Positions 33,297 through 43,576 are shown, numbered from the stretch's first letter. The stretch is 64,000 nt of DNA from Paracidovorax oryzae ATCC 19882 (GCF_000687165.1 NZ_JMKU01000014.1:62001-126000); one strand, 5' to 3'. The notes: generated from the sequence alone by a model not told the origin. A program made the numbers and translations.

Positions 33297-34440
33297 TTTT
33301 CAAAGCCTCGCGCAGGGTGGCATGGGCATGGCGGTTCAATTCGACGGTGCGTCTGAGCAGATGGCAGTCCACTCGCTGGTCTCGTGCCGCTCGGTACGCG
33401 GAGCGGAATTCCTGGTCGTAGAAAAGCGCCAGCTTCGCCATGTCGTGCGACTGCCCCCATGAGAGGTAGCCGATCGTGCTGGCGCTGTATTCGGCCAGTT
33501 CGATGTCGCACAGCAGTTCGAAGGGTTCGGATGGATCGGGTTTGCGAAAGCCTCCGTCGTAATCGATCAACTCGATCCGTCCGGCGGGAGTGACGAGGTC
33601 ATTGCCGAACCACGCACTACCGCGTCCACGGACATAGCCGGCGTCGTGCAGCTTTCGATAGGCTGAACCCGACGCCTGGGCCGTTTGCGCGACGAGCGTT
33701 TCGTCGCAGCGAAAGGAGGTTGGTGCCCCACCGCATCGTTGAGGCACCTCCATGAACAGATTGCGCTGGCGGTCGAATGTCAGCCGGCGCGCCTCGATCT
33801 GAGCAGCCAGTGCGCACGACGCGGCCTGGAGAACGACCTCGTCCGCCCGCACATCGCTGCTGGCCTCGTACACGATTGCGCCGAAACGGTGCTGGCCCTG
33901 ATCGCCATCGAGCGGCTCCGTCACCACGAAAATTCCCAGGGGCCGGTATGCCGTCAGCAGCCCCTCCGCCCGCAATTGCTCGGCCACGAGCAGTTCCACC
34001 GCAGCACTTGAAAGTCCCATGAGGCCCGCGAAGGCGAGGTCTGCGCATCCGCGGGCCGCATCGCCCGCAGGCACCACGTGCTCGCCAGTCAGCCCGAGGT
34101 CCGCAAACCCGCATCGCTTGATCTTGAGACTCGACGACGGTCCGGGCAGCAGCGCGGAGCCCGCCCCGCTGGAGAGCCCCGTCGCATCTGCCATGCACGG
34201 CGGCACGGCCTTTCCCTTGATGGGCAAGCCGCCCAACCGGACCACCTGCCGCATCGCATCGTCTTGTGCGGCAGCGCCCCGCGCTTGCACGAAATGTGCC
34301 TGCAGGGAGATGCCGAGCACGACCCGCCGGCGAAATGCGAAATCCGGCCAGTCGCAGGATTCGACAAGGGAGCGCGAGCGCCGCCAGCCGCTGGACAGGC
34401 CCCATGCCCAGTCGGGATGGTGCAGACTGAAACTAGTCAA
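33280..34440 (-). CDS. Kinase-fold-like protein, unknown function
   Basis: A 386-residue protein with an arrangement recalling kinase-like folds. A glycine- and lysine-bearing segment SLKIKRCGFADLGLTGEHV (K106/K108) is followed by a helix with E149/E154 (SSAAVELLVAEQLRAEGLLTAYRPLGIFVV). A catalytic-loop-like block follows: KLHDAGYVRGRGSAWFGNDLV, with H265, D266 and N280, and then D293 in IELIDYDGG. The usual HxD is altered to VRGRG, so phosphotransfer is not assured; AMPylating SelO-like proteins show related changes. The start is TTG with GGAGG eight bases upstream inside the permease gene. No membrane segments are seen. The assignment is from motif order only. Confidence 0.55.
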   Translation of the reverse strand: MTSFSLHHPDWAWGLSSGWRRSRSLVESCDWPDFAFRRRVVLGISLQAHFVQARGAAAQDDAMRQVVRLGGLPIKGKAVPPCMADATGLSSGAGSALLPGPSSSLKIKRCGFADLGLTGEHVVPAGDAARGCADLAFAGLMGLSSAAVELLVAEQLRAEGLLTAYRPLGIFVVTEPLDGDQGQHRFGAIVYEASSDVRADEVVLQAASCALAAQIEARRLTFDRQRNLFMEVPQRCGGAPTSFRCDETLVAQTAQASGSAYRKLHDAGYVRGRGSAWFGNDLVTPAGRIELIDYDGGFRKPDPSEPFELLCDIELAEYSASTIGYLSWGQSHDMAKLALFYDQEFRSAYRAARDQRVDCHLLRRTVELNRHAHATLREALKNEDTP

Positions 34441-35248
34441 CGGGACCTCCGTCCAGCAATCCGCTTTTTCGGGTGTTCTCGAACATCGCGAGAAAGAGCG
34501 TCAGGCCGATGGCAAGCCAGGCACTGGCGGTGGCAGCGACCATGGTCAGGGTGCCGTCCATGATGGCCCCCGTGGCGAGCAGCTCTCTGACGCAGTCGAA
34601 GACGTAGGTCGTCGGCAGCAGTGCGGACACCCATTGCAGCCCCAGGGGAAGCGCGGAGGTGGGATACAGGACACCGGACAGCGGGGCAAGCGTCAGTACC
34701 AGGGCCCACGAAAGAATCTCTGCGGCGATGCCCCAGCGCAGGATGACACCGGACATGATCAGGGACACGGCTGCCGAAGACATCAACGCGAATACGGTCA
34801 CGACCAGCACGGAGCCGCGCAGCTCGATGTAGTCGGACCAGCCTGCGCCCAGGGCGACGGCCACGGCAATGCCGATTCCGAGCACCGCGCGCACGAGTCC
34901 CACGATGAAACATCCGAACATCATTTCCAGCGGCGTCAGAGGCGTTGTGAAGAGTTGCGGCAGAGCGCGGCCCCACATCTCCGTGAACAACGACATGACA
35001 GTGCCCTGCTTGAACCTGAAGATGATTTCCCACATGAGGTAGGAAACGAGCAATGTGCTTCCCAACGTGGGCAGGGACTTGGCGCTGAGGTAGTTCTTGA
35101 AGATGACCCACTGCATCAGCGTGGCGGTAGGCATGTACACGGACTCCACCAATCGTGGCCAGGACCGCAGCAGCACCACCAGGTGGCGCACGCTGATGGC
35201 AGCGATGCGCATCAGCGATGCCTGCAGGGGGCGCATGGTCGATTGCAT
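34433..35248 (-). CDS. ABC-2 type transporter permease
   Basis: A 271-residue integral membrane protein with six hydrophobic segments: about 40-60, 63-82, 105-135, 150-175, 180-205 and 240-262. The segment LSGVLYPTSALPLGLQWVSALLPTTYVFDCVRELL is the typical ABC-2 permease motif. Such permeases export polysaccharides, drugs or peptides with a separate ATPase; the ATPase at 27278-28033 is the only candidate nearby. It is the first large gene after the 55-codon gene and lies just beyond a strong hairpin. No good Shine-Dalgarno precedes the ATG at 35248; ATGs at 35236 and further downstream are alternatives. It overlaps the kinase-like gene by eight bases. Confidence 0.85.
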   Translation of the reverse strand: MQSTMRPLQASLMRIAAISVRHLVVLLRSWPRLVESVYMPTATLMQWVIFKNYLSAKSLPTLGSTLLVSYLMWEIIFRFKQGTVMSLFTEMWGRALPQLFTTPLTPLEMMFGCFIVGLVRAVLGIGIAVAVALGAGWSDYIELRGSVLVVTVFALMSSAAVSLIMSGVILRWGIAAEILSWALVLTLAPLSGVLYPTSALPLGLQWVSALLPTTYVFDCVRELLATGAIMDGTLTMVAATASAWLAIGLTLFLAMFENTRKSGLLDGGPVD

Positions 35249-35270
35249 GGATGTGGCGGGATGGATGAAA

Positions 35271-35292
35271 GGGATGGGGTGACCCCCATCCC
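35271..35292 (-). terminator. Perfect 9-bp hairpin between the 55-codon gene and the permease
   Basis: On the transcribed strand GGGATGGGG-GTCA-CCCCATCCC is followed by TTTCATCC. The stem is very stable and the loop is four bases, but the T-run is only three, so partial termination or RNA stabilisation is more likely than full termination. Such hairpins commonly keep a precursor gene in excess over its modifying enzymes. Confidence 0.7.
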
Positions 35293-35299
35293 GGCAGGC

Positions 35300-35467
35300 T
35301 TACGGCCCGGTGACGACGTCAACGAAGACGTCGGTGACTTCGCGGCGTGTCTGGGCGTCCAGTTCTGCCTGCAGCTGCTGGGTGGCCTGTGCTACGTCGG
35401 ATGCAGCCAGCGCACGGCGCAGGGCGCGCTCGACCAGGTCGTCTTTGGAAACCAAGCTAGTGCTCAT
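35300..35467 (-). CDS. 55-residue candidate precursor peptide
   Basis: The start at 35467 has AAAGGAG seven bases upstream, which decides it over an in-frame ATG at 35587 that has no such signal. The peptide begins MSTSLVSKDDLVERALRRALAA, continues as an amphipathic helix with many Ala, Gln, Glu and Arg residues, and ends REVTDVFVDVVTGP. A helical charged leader plus a short, different, Thr/Val/Asp-rich C-terminus is the usual build of a ribosomally made, modified peptide precursor. There are no cysteines and no signal peptide. It heads the operon with permease, kinase-like, SDR, radical SAM, methyltransferase and aldolase genes. An ABC accessory or regulatory role is the alternative. Confidence 0.65.
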   Translation of the reverse strand: MSTSLVSKDDLVERALRRALAASDVAQATQQLQAELDAQTRREVTDVFVDVVTGP

Positions 35468-35667
35468 TCGTTTGCTCCTTTGGGTTGGAAAAACACCCCG
35501 ATGAATGGGGCGTTGCCAGTATGGATACGAAAAGGGCGCCCGCGTACTGTCGTGCTGGGAGCGAACGTTATGCATACCATTCGCCATCTCGATGAAACCT
35601 GGAACGGATGGCGCCGCACGCCATGGGATGCACCATGCAGTGCGATGCCGCCCGCTAACATCGCACC

Positions 35668-36477
35668 ATGCACAAAGCTCATACGAACTTTCACGTTTCC
35701 GGCGCGGTCTCCTTCGGCCACGCGGACCGCATCTGCATCGTTACCGGAGGCGCCCAGGGCATCGGCGAAGCCTGCGCGCGGCGCTTCGCCCGCGAAGGCG
35801 CGCGGGTGGTCGTCGCCGACGTGGACGACGCGCGCGGCAGCGCCCTGGCCGCGGAGCTTGCGCAGGCGCTGTACGTGCGCTGCGACGTGGGCGACAAGGC
35901 CCAGGTGGATGCGCTGGTCGCCCGCGTGCTGGAGGCCCACGGCCGCATCGACGTGCTGGTGAACAACGCCGGCATCTTCCGGGCGGCGGATTTCCTGGAC
36001 GTGAGCGAGGAAGACTTCGACGCGGTGCTGCGCGTGAACCTCAAGGGCTCGTTCCTGGTGGGCCAGGCGGTGGCCCGTGCGATGGCGGCGGCGGGCCGCG
36101 GTGCCATCGTGAACATGAGCTCGGTGAACGGCGTGCTGGCCATCCCCACCATCGCCAGCTACAACGTGAGCAAGGGCGGCATCAACCAGCTCACGCGCGT
36201 GATGGCCCTGGCGCTGGCAGGCCGCGGCGTGCGGGTGAATGCGGTGGCCCCGGGCACCATCGCGACGGAGCTGGCCGCGCAGGCCGTGCTCACCAGCGAC
36301 GATGCCCGCGCCCGCATCATGAGCCGCACGCCCATGGGCCGGCTGGGCGAGCCCGGCGAAATCGCCGATGTGGTGGCCTGGCTGGCCAGCGATGCCGCCA
36401 GCTATGTGACGGGCGAGATCGTCACGGTGGACGGCGGGCGCATGACGCTCAACTACACCGTGCCCGTGGGCGGCTGA
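35668..36477 (+). CDS. SDR-family oxidoreductase, FabG-like
   Basis: A 269-residue short-chain dehydrogenase with the complete classical set: cofactor loop [11 protein letters not shown], the acidic residue in VVADVDD that favours NAD, NNAGI, the catalytic serine in VNMSSVNG, Y-x-x-x-K in SYNVSKGG and the C-terminal VTVDGGRM. The first 20 residues are an extension before the Rossmann fold, and a later start is possible. Substrate unknown; the sequence is of the sugar or hydroxy-acid dehydrogenase type. It is divergent from the candidate precursor operon and shares a 200-base promoter region with it, but it is likely a resident gene. Confidence 0.85.
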   Translation: MHKAHTNFHVSGAVSFGHADRICIVTGGAQGIGEACARRFAREGARVVVADVDDARGSALAAELAQALYVRCDVGDKAQVDALVARVLEAHGRIDVLVNNAGIFRAADFLDVSEEDFDAVLRVNLKGSFLVGQAVARAMAAAGRGAIVNMSSVNGVLAIPTIASYNVSKGGINQLTRVMALALAGRGVRVNAVAPGTIATELAAQAVLTSDDARARIMSRTPMGRLGEPGEIADVVAWLASDAASYVTGEIVTVDGGRMTLNYTVPVGG

Positions 36478-36512
36478 GCGCCAGGTTTTCGATCTCGCGG
36501 CACAATCGGCGC

Positions 36513-36929
36513 ATGCGATTCCTCCACACGATGCTGCGCGTTGGCAATCTCCAGCGCTCGATTGACTTCTACACCCAGGTGCTGGGCATGCAACTGCTGC
36601 GCACATCCGAGAACCCCGAGTACAAGTACTCGCTGGCGTTCCTGGGCTTCGACGGCGGCAACCCGGGCCAGGCCGAGATCGAACTCACTTACAACTGGGG
36701 CACCGAGAGCTACGACATGGGCACGGCCTACGGACACATCGCCCTGGGCGTGCCGGACGCCTATGCGGCCTGCGAGAAGATCAAGGCCGCGGGCGGCAAT
36801 GTCACGCGCGAGGCCGGTCCGGTCAAGGGCGGCACGACAGTGATCGCCTTCGTGACGGACCCGGACGGCTACAAGATCGAGTTGATCGAGCGCAAGAGCG
36901 ACGTGGGCGCTGGCACCGGCCTGCGCTGA
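36513..36929 (+). CDS. gloA: Lactoylglutathione lyase (glyoxalase I)
   Basis: A 138-residue metal-dependent enzyme converting the methylglyoxal-glutathione hemithioacetal to S-lactoylglutathione. It has the family signature [30 protein letters not shown] (H5 as metal ligand), E in IELTYNWG, H in GHIALGV and E in YKIELIER, so all four metal ligands are present. The short length and lack of the zinc-type insertion suggest the nickel-dependent bacterial type. The ATG at 36513 is the usual start for the family. Confidence 0.95.
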   Translation: MRFLHTMLRVGNLQRSIDFYTQVLGMQLLRTSENPEYKYSLAFLGFDGGNPGQAEIELTYNWGTESYDMGTAYGHIALGVPDAYAACEKIKAAGGNVTREAGPVKGGTTVIAFVTDPDGYKIELIERKSDVGAGTGLR

Positions 36930-36941
36930 CGCGGTCTCCAG

Positions 36942-37053
36942 GAGCGGCTAACACGACCCTTCTGGCGTCGTTGCCGCATCTTGTCGTACTACCCGTACTG
37001 CCTGCGATACGGCGCCTAGCCAGAACCGCTTCGCTGGGTCGTGTTAGCCGCTC
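36942..37053. repeat. REP-like element: perfect 18-bp inverted repeat with partly palindromic interior
   Basis: The arm GAGCGGCTAACACGACCC (36942-36959) is exactly complementary to 37036-37053. Just inside, TTCTGGC and GCCAGAA also pair, with a bulge on one side. The 76-base interior contains GTACTACCCGTAC. The element fills most of the gap between gloA and the small gene at 37073 and has the build of an extragenic REP or MITE-like repeat. I recall similar intergenic repeats in Comamonadaceae, which is unverified here. Confidence 0.75.
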
Positions 37054-37072
37054 TATCGCCGCGGGGCACGCT

Positions 37073-37285
37073 TCACAGGGTGTGCCCCGCGTCGAGCGCC
37101 GGCGGGCGCAGCAGGTCCGCATTGACCCCCATGGCCTCGCTGGCGCGCTCGACCGCCTGCCAGAGCGGCGCCGGCATGCGCAGGATGTCCTCCGGCGAAT
37201 CGGCCTGGGCGATCCAGGCGTCGATCTGGTGGTGCTGCTCTGGGGTGAGCAACTCGAGGTTCAGCATCTCGTCGATGGTCTTCAT
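37073..37285 (-). CDS. Small hypothetical protein, 70 residues
   Basis: A 70-residue acidic, helical protein beginning [38 protein letters not shown]. There is no signal peptide, cysteine cluster or known domain. The sequence looks like a real soluble protein and not low-complexity shadow, and it appears to be a stand-alone gene after eda. No clear Shine-Dalgarno sequence is seen before the ATG at 37285. I cannot give a function. Confidence 0.55.
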   Translation of the reverse strand: MKTIDEMLNLELLTPEQHHQIDAWIAQADSPEDILRMPAPLWQAVERASEAMGVNADLLRPPALDAGHTL

Positions 37286-37335
37286 GGCGACAGTATCGCC
37301 AACCGCGCGGGCTGGCGACATTTCCTTTCCTGTCG

Positions 37336-37979
37336 TCAGCGTGCCGGACGCAGTGCCGCAGCGGCCCGGGCCAGTTCGGTGACGCGTGCCCAGTCGCCCG
37401 CGGCCAGCGCGTCGCCGGGCACCAGCCACGAGCCGCCCACGCAGGCCACGTTGCCCAGCGCCAGGAAGTCCGCAGCATTGCCCGGCTGGATGCCGCCCGT
37501 GGGGCAGAACACCACGTCGCCGAATGGCCCCTGCCATGCCTTGAGCATGGCCAAGCCGCCGGCCTGCACGGCCGGAAAGAACTTCAGGGCGTTGAAACCT
37601 TCTTCCTGCGCCATCATGATCTCGCTGCCGGTGGCCACGCCGGGCAAAAGCGGCAGGCCCAGGTCGCGGCAGGCGCGGCCCACGGCGGGCGTGAAGCCCG
37701 GGCTCACGGCGAAGCGCGCGCCCGCGCTGACGGCGGCCTGGGCATCGGCCGCGCTGCGCACGGTGCCGGCGCCGACCACGGCCTCGGGCACGTCTTTGGC
37801 AATGGCTTCCATGCAGGCCAGGGCCTGGGGCGTGCGCAGCGTCACTTCCAGCATGCGGATGCCGCCGGCCACCAGCGCGCGCGCCATGGGCACGGCATGC
37901 GCCACGTCGGTCAGGACGATCACCGGAATCACCGGCGCGTCGCGCATCACGTCCTGCGCGGTCAAAGTCCCTTGTCCGT

Positions 37980-37989
<10 letters not shown>
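37336..37989 (-). CDS. eda: 2-dehydro-3-deoxy-6-phosphogluconate aldolase (Eda)
   Basis: A 217-residue class I aldolase and last enzyme of the Entner-Doudoroff pathway, giving pyruvate and glyceraldehyde 3-phosphate. Key segments are [39 protein letters not shown] (catalytic glutamate), [28 protein letters not shown] and the Schiff-base lysine in FNALKFFPA, followed by [11 protein letters not shown]. The start at 37989 overlaps the end of edd by ten bases. It closes the gluconate operon. Confidence 0.95.
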
Positions 37990-39833
<1,844 letters not shown>

Positions 39834-40038
39834 GGCGGTGTGTGGGGCGGTGCCTTGCAGGATCGACGTGGGAGGGGGGGCGGGAGAACGCAGGCGGGGC
39901 CGCGGCTCCCATGGCTGGAATCGTACGCCTTTCGTGTGACCCGCGAGTGTAGGCCGAGGCGAGGGCCGCGGACGCATGCGGCCGGGGTCGGCCGCATGGC
40001 TGGTTCGCGCGCGCCCTGCCCCGCCTGCGCCCCGCGCC

Positions 40039-41055
40039 TTACTGGCCGCCGCGGGCCTGCTTGACGGCGGCCTGCACCGCGTCCCAGGTCTCCTGGCCCA
40101 CCGACTTGGCGATGCCGGCGTTCACCGAGGTGAGCTTCTCGCGCATGCGGTTGGCCTCGGCCGCGGGCAGTTCGTTGACCTGCATGCCCTTGGTTTTCAG
40201 GTCGGCCAGGGCCTTGGCGGCTTCCTCGCGCGTATCCTTGCGCTCGAAATCGCGGCTCTTCACGGCGGCATCCTGCAGCACCTTCTTCTCTGCGGGGCTG
40301 AGGGTGTCCCACCACTTCTTGCTCACCGTGACGATCCACGGGCTGTAGACGTGGTTGGTGACGGTGAGGTACTTCTGCACTTCGTAGAACTTGCTCGACA
40401 CCACCGTGTTGAACGGGTTTTCCTGGCCATCGACGGCGCGCGTCTCCAGCGCGGTGAACAGTTCGGAGAACGGCAGCGGCACGGCGTTGGCACCCAGGGC
40501 CTTGAAGCTGTCGAGGAACACGTTGTTCTGCATCACGCGCAGCTTGATGTCGCCCATGTCTTCCAGCTTGGTGACGGGACGCTTGCTGTTGGTGAGGTTG
40601 CGGAAGCCGTTCTCCCAATAGACCAGGCCGACCAGGCCCTTGGGTTCGAGCCTGGCCTTCACCTTCTCGCCGACGGGGCCGTCGAGCACTGCGTCGGCCT
40701 CCTTCACGTTGGCGAAGAGGAAGGGGGTGTCCCACACGGCCATCTCGGGCACGATGCCGACCAGTGTGGCGGTGGAGCCGACCATCATCTCCTGCGCGCC
40801 GCCGATGAGCGCCTGCTGCATCTGCGTGTCGGAACCCAGCGAGGCGTTGCCGATGGCGCGCACCTTCATCTTGCCGCCCGTGGCCTTCTCGACCTCCTGG
40901 GCGAAGAAGCGCACGGCGCGCCCCTGGTTGGAGTTGTCCACCAGGCCGTAGCCGAAGCGCACGATGCGCGGCTTGAAATCCTGGGCCTGGGCGACGGACG
41001 CGCCGCTGGCGGCGATGGCGGCCACGAGCGTGGCGAGGGCGAAACGGATGCGCAT
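40039..41055 (-). CDS. dctP: TRAP transporter substrate-binding protein (DctP), gluconate-type
   Basis: A 338-residue periplasmic solute-binding protein with a signal peptide ([25 protein letters not shown]). The mature protein starts [43 protein letters not shown] and carries the family features [63 protein letters not shown] (the carboxylate-binding arginine region) and [15 protein letters not shown]. The operon with gntK, edd and eda and the divergent LacI-type regulator indicate gluconate or a related sugar acid as ligand. It lies 82 bases after dctM. Confidence 0.9.
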   Translation of the reverse strand: MRIRFALATLVAAIAASGASVAQAQDFKPRIVRFGYGLVDNSNQGRAVRFFAQEVEKATGGKMKVRAIGNASLGSDTQMQQALIGGAQEMMVGSTATLVGIVPEMAVWDTPFLFANVKEADAVLDGPVGEKVKARLEPKGLVGLVYWENGFRNLTNSKRPVTKLEDMGDIKLRVMQNNVFLDSFKALGANAVPLPFSELFTALETRAVDGQENPFNTVVSSKFYEVQKYLTVTNHVYSPWIVTVSKKWWDTLSPAEKKVLQDAAVKSRDFERKDTREEAAKALADLKTKGMQVNELPAAEANRMREKLTSVNAGIAKSVGQETWDAVQAAVKQARGGQ

Positions 41056-41137
41056 GGTGTTTGTCTCCTGGATGAAAGTGGGAAAGCAGCGAAAACGGGA
41101 AAAGCGGATCGTTACGCGTGATGGACGGCATGCAGGC

Positions 41138-42418
41138 TCAGTGCAGCCAGCCCAGCGGGGCGGTGATCATCTGCGGGAAGATGACGAACAGGACCAGCAG
41201 CAGCACGTACACCAGCAGGAACGGCGTGGTGCCGCGGATGACGGTCTCCATGCGCAGCCGGCCCACGCCGGCCACCACGTTCTGCACGGTGCCCACGGGC
41301 GGCGTGATGAGGCCGATGCAGCCCACATAGATGAACATGAAGCCGAAGTACACCGGGTCTATGCCGGCCTTGACGGCGAGCGGCACGCACACGGGGCCGA
41401 AGATCAGGATGGTGGGCGTGAGGTCCATGGCCGTGCCCACCACCAGCAGGAACACCATCATGAGCGCCATGAACAGCACGGGGTTGCCCATGACGCCGGC
41501 GAAGCTGCCGGCCAGCAGGTTGGGCAGGTCGGCCAGGGTGATCATGTAGGCGGTGACGGTGGCCGCGCCGCAGAGGAACATCACCACCGCGGTGGTCTTG
41601 CCTGCTGCCAGGAACACCTCGTAGAGCCGGGCCCACGTCATTTCGCGATAGACGAACATCGAGACGATGAGCGCATACACGGCTGCCACCACGGCGGCTT
41701 CGGTGGGCGTGAAGATGCCGCCCTTGAGCCCGCCCAGGATGATGACCGGCATCATCATGGCCCAGAAGCTGTGCAGCAGTGCGCGCATCCGGGCGCCCCA
41801 TGCCACGCGCTCCATCGCCGCCAGCTGGTGCTTGCGCGCGATCCACCACCAGGCGGCGATGAGGAAGATGCCCATCATCAGCCCGGGGAACACGCCCGCC
41901 AGGAACAGCTTGCTGATCGAGGTGTTGGTGGTCACGCCATAGATCACGAACGGCATCGAGGGCGGGATGATCGGCGCGATGATGCCGCCCGATGCCAGCA
42001 GGCCGGCGCTGTAGCTGGACGGGTAGTTCTGCTGCCGCATCATCGGCAGCAGGATGGTGGCGAGCGCCGCCGTGTCGGCGATGGCCGATCCGCTCATCGA
42101 CGCGAGCAGCACCGCCGCGCCGATGGCCACGAAGCCCAGCCCGCCGCGGATGTGGCCGACGAAGGCGCGCGCCAGGTCGATGATGCGGCGCGAGAGCCCG
42201 CCCGCATTCATCAGCTCGCCTGCCAGGATGAAGAAGGGCACCGCCAGCAGCGGGAAGTTGTCGAAGCCCGCCTGCAGGTTCTGCGCCAGCAGCTGGGAAT
42301 CGAAGAAATCCAGGTGCCACATCAGGGCAACGCCGGTCAGGATCAGCGACTGGGCGATCGGCATGCCGATGGCCATGCCGCCGATCAGCACGCCGAGGAA
42401 GATAAGGGTCACGACCAT
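41138..42418 (-). CDS. dctM: TRAP transporter large permease (DctM)
   Basis: A 426-residue polytopic membrane protein with about 12 hydrophobic segments, from MVVTLIFLGVLIGGMAIGMPIAQSLIL through to the C-terminus. Signature stretches include VPFFILAGELMNAGGLSRRIIDLARAFVGHIRGGLG, SGSAIADTAALATILLPMM and GLITPPVGTVQNVVAGVGRL. It forms the sodium-coupled transport channel with the small permease. The start at 42418 follows from the conserved N-terminus; further upstream codons overlap dctQ. Between dctQ and dctP in the gluconate operon. Confidence 0.93.
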   Translation of the reverse strand: MVVTLIFLGVLIGGMAIGMPIAQSLILTGVALMWHLDFFDSQLLAQNLQAGFDNFPLLAVPFFILAGELMNAGGLSRRIIDLARAFVGHIRGGLGFVAIGAAVLLASMSGSAIADTAALATILLPMMRQQNYPSSYSAGLLASGGIIAPIIPPSMPFVIYGVTTNTSISKLFLAGVFPGLMMGIFLIAAWWWIARKHQLAAMERVAWGARMRALLHSFWAMMMPVIILGGLKGGIFTPTEAAVVAAVYALIVSMFVYREMTWARLYEVFLAAGKTTAVVMFLCGAATVTAYMITLADLPNLLAGSFAGVMGNPVLFMALMMVFLLVVGTAMDLTPTILIFGPVCVPLAVKAGIDPVYFGFMFIYVGCIGLITPPVGTVQNVVAGVGRLRMETVIRGTTPFLLVYVLLLVLFVIFPQMITAPLGWLH

Positions 42419-42428
42419 GGCGGCTCCT

Positions 42429-42950
42429 TCACTCGATGGTGGCGTCGCCGCCCGCATCGTCGCCGGCCGGCCGGCCGCGCACCAGGTCCAGCACCAGCGC
42501 CACCAGCAGGCCCACGGCCAGCACCAGCGTGGCCGCCGCGCCGAGGGCGAGCGGGTAGCCCAGCACGGTGCTGTAGCTCTCCATGCCGGCCACCACCTGC
42601 GCCCACGATCCCTTGAGCAGCAGCACCATGCAGAGCGCCACCAGCGCCTGGCTCACCCAGAAGAGCAGCTTGCGCGGCGCGCCCGAAAGGCGCGCGGTGA
42701 GCATGTCGAAACCCAGGTGCTTGCCCTCGAACGCGGCCACGATGGTGCCCACGGCCACCAGCCAGACGAACAGCAGCCGCGAGATCTCTTCGTACGACAC
42801 GATGCTGGTGCCGAAGGCGTAGCGCAGCACCACGTTGACGAACACGGCCACGACCATGCCGGCCAGGGCCAGCACCATGAAATGCTCCGCGATGCGCTGG
42901 AGCGCGGGTTTGCGGCGCGCGGGTGCGCCAGCGCCGGGGTGGTCGGTCAT
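42429..42950 (-). CDS. dctQ: TRAP transporter small permease (DctQ)
   Basis: A 173-residue membrane protein with four hydrophobic segments (about 25-45, 60-80, 95-115 and 135-158). The family pattern NVVLRYAFGTSIVSYEEISRLLFVWLVAVGTIVAAFEGKHLGFDML is clear. It joins the large permease in the TRAP complex. It overlaps gntK by four bases (ATGA) and precedes dctM by ten bases, so it is translationally coupled to the kinase gene. Confidence 0.92.
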   Translation of the reverse strand: MTDHPGAGAPARRKPALQRIAEHFMVLALAGMVVAVFVNVVLRYAFGTSIVSYEEISRLLFVWLVAVGTIVAAFEGKHLGFDMLTARLSGAPRKLLFWVSQALVALCMVLLLKGSWAQVVAGMESYSTVLGYPLALGAAATLVLAVGLLVALVLDLVRGRPAGDDAGGDATIE

Positions 42951-43576
42951 GCGGTGTCTCCGGAAGGGGCCGGCGCACGGGAGGCGCCTGGGGCGTGGGG
43001 GGATGGCTCGGCAGCCTCTGCGCCGCCGTCGCCGTGCATCCAGTGTGCGATGGAGGTGCCCAGGTCATGGATGGGCCGCGTGGCGTCCAGCGCCAGCACG
43101 CCGGCCTCGCCACGCGGGGATTCCAGCGTGGCGAACTGGTTGGCGACCAGCGTGGGCGAGAAGAAATGGCCCGGCCGGTGGCTGACGCGCGCGAGCGCAT
43201 GGTCGTAGTCCAGCTCCAGGAACGCGAATCGGAGCCCGGGTGCCGCGGCACGCAGGTGGTCGCGGTAGCGGCTGCGCAGGGCCGAGCAGGTCAGCACGAT
43301 GCCGCCCTGCCCCGCTCCATCGCCGGGGTGGACGGCATGGGCCAGGAGGTGGGCAAGCCGGTCCAGCCAGCCGGCCCGGTCCTCGTCGGTGAGGGGCTGG
43401 CCGGCGCGCATCTTGGCGACGCTTTCGGGGGAATGGTAGGCGTCGCCTTCGTGCAGGGTCCAGCCCAGCAGTGCGGCGGCCTCGGCCGCGACGCTGGACT
43501 TGCCGCAGCCGGAAACGCCCATCACCACCACGGCGGGCAGCGTTTTGCTTTGGATAGCGCTATCCGTTGAGTTCAT
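42947..43576 (-). CDS. gntK: Gluconokinase, GntK type
   Basis: A 209-residue P-loop kinase that phosphorylates gluconate to 6-phosphogluconate, feeding edd and eda. The P-loop is MGVSGCGKSS, followed by LHEGDAYHSPESVAKMRAGQPLTDEDRAGWL, TCSALRSRYRDHLR and FLELDYDHALARVSHRPGHFFSPTLVANQFATLE. The last 30 residues are a Pro/Ala-rich extension. The start at 43576 (MNSTDSAIQ) is the best ATG. A perfect operator-like palindrome covers codons 4-8, so either the repressor binds inside the gene or translation begins slightly later. First gene of the gluconate operon. Confidence 0.92.
   Translation of the reverse strand: MNSTDSAIQSKTLPAVVVMGVSGCGKSSVAAEAAALLGWTLHEGDAYHSPESVAKMRAGQPLTDEDRAGWLDRLAHLLAHAVHPGDGAGQGGIVLTCSALRSRYRDHLRAAAPGLRFAFLELDYDHALARVSHRPGHFFSPTLVANQFATLESPRGEAGVLALDATRPIHDLGTSIAHWMHGDGGAEAAEPSPHAPGASRAPAPSGDTA
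43552..43565. promoter_or_regulatory. TAGCGCT palindrome inside the 5' end of gntK
   Basis: GGATAGCGCTATCC is a perfect 14-bp palindrome centred on TAGCGCT, the core reported for LacI-type GntR operators in pseudomonads. It lies inside gntK just after the start codon, where binding would block elongation or assist looping with the upstream site. Confidence 0.7.

Noticed and set aside
35468-35587. Upstream in-frame extension of the 55-codon gene
   Set aside because: The extension has unrelated composition and no ribosome binding site, whereas AAAGGAG correctly precedes the ATG at 35467.
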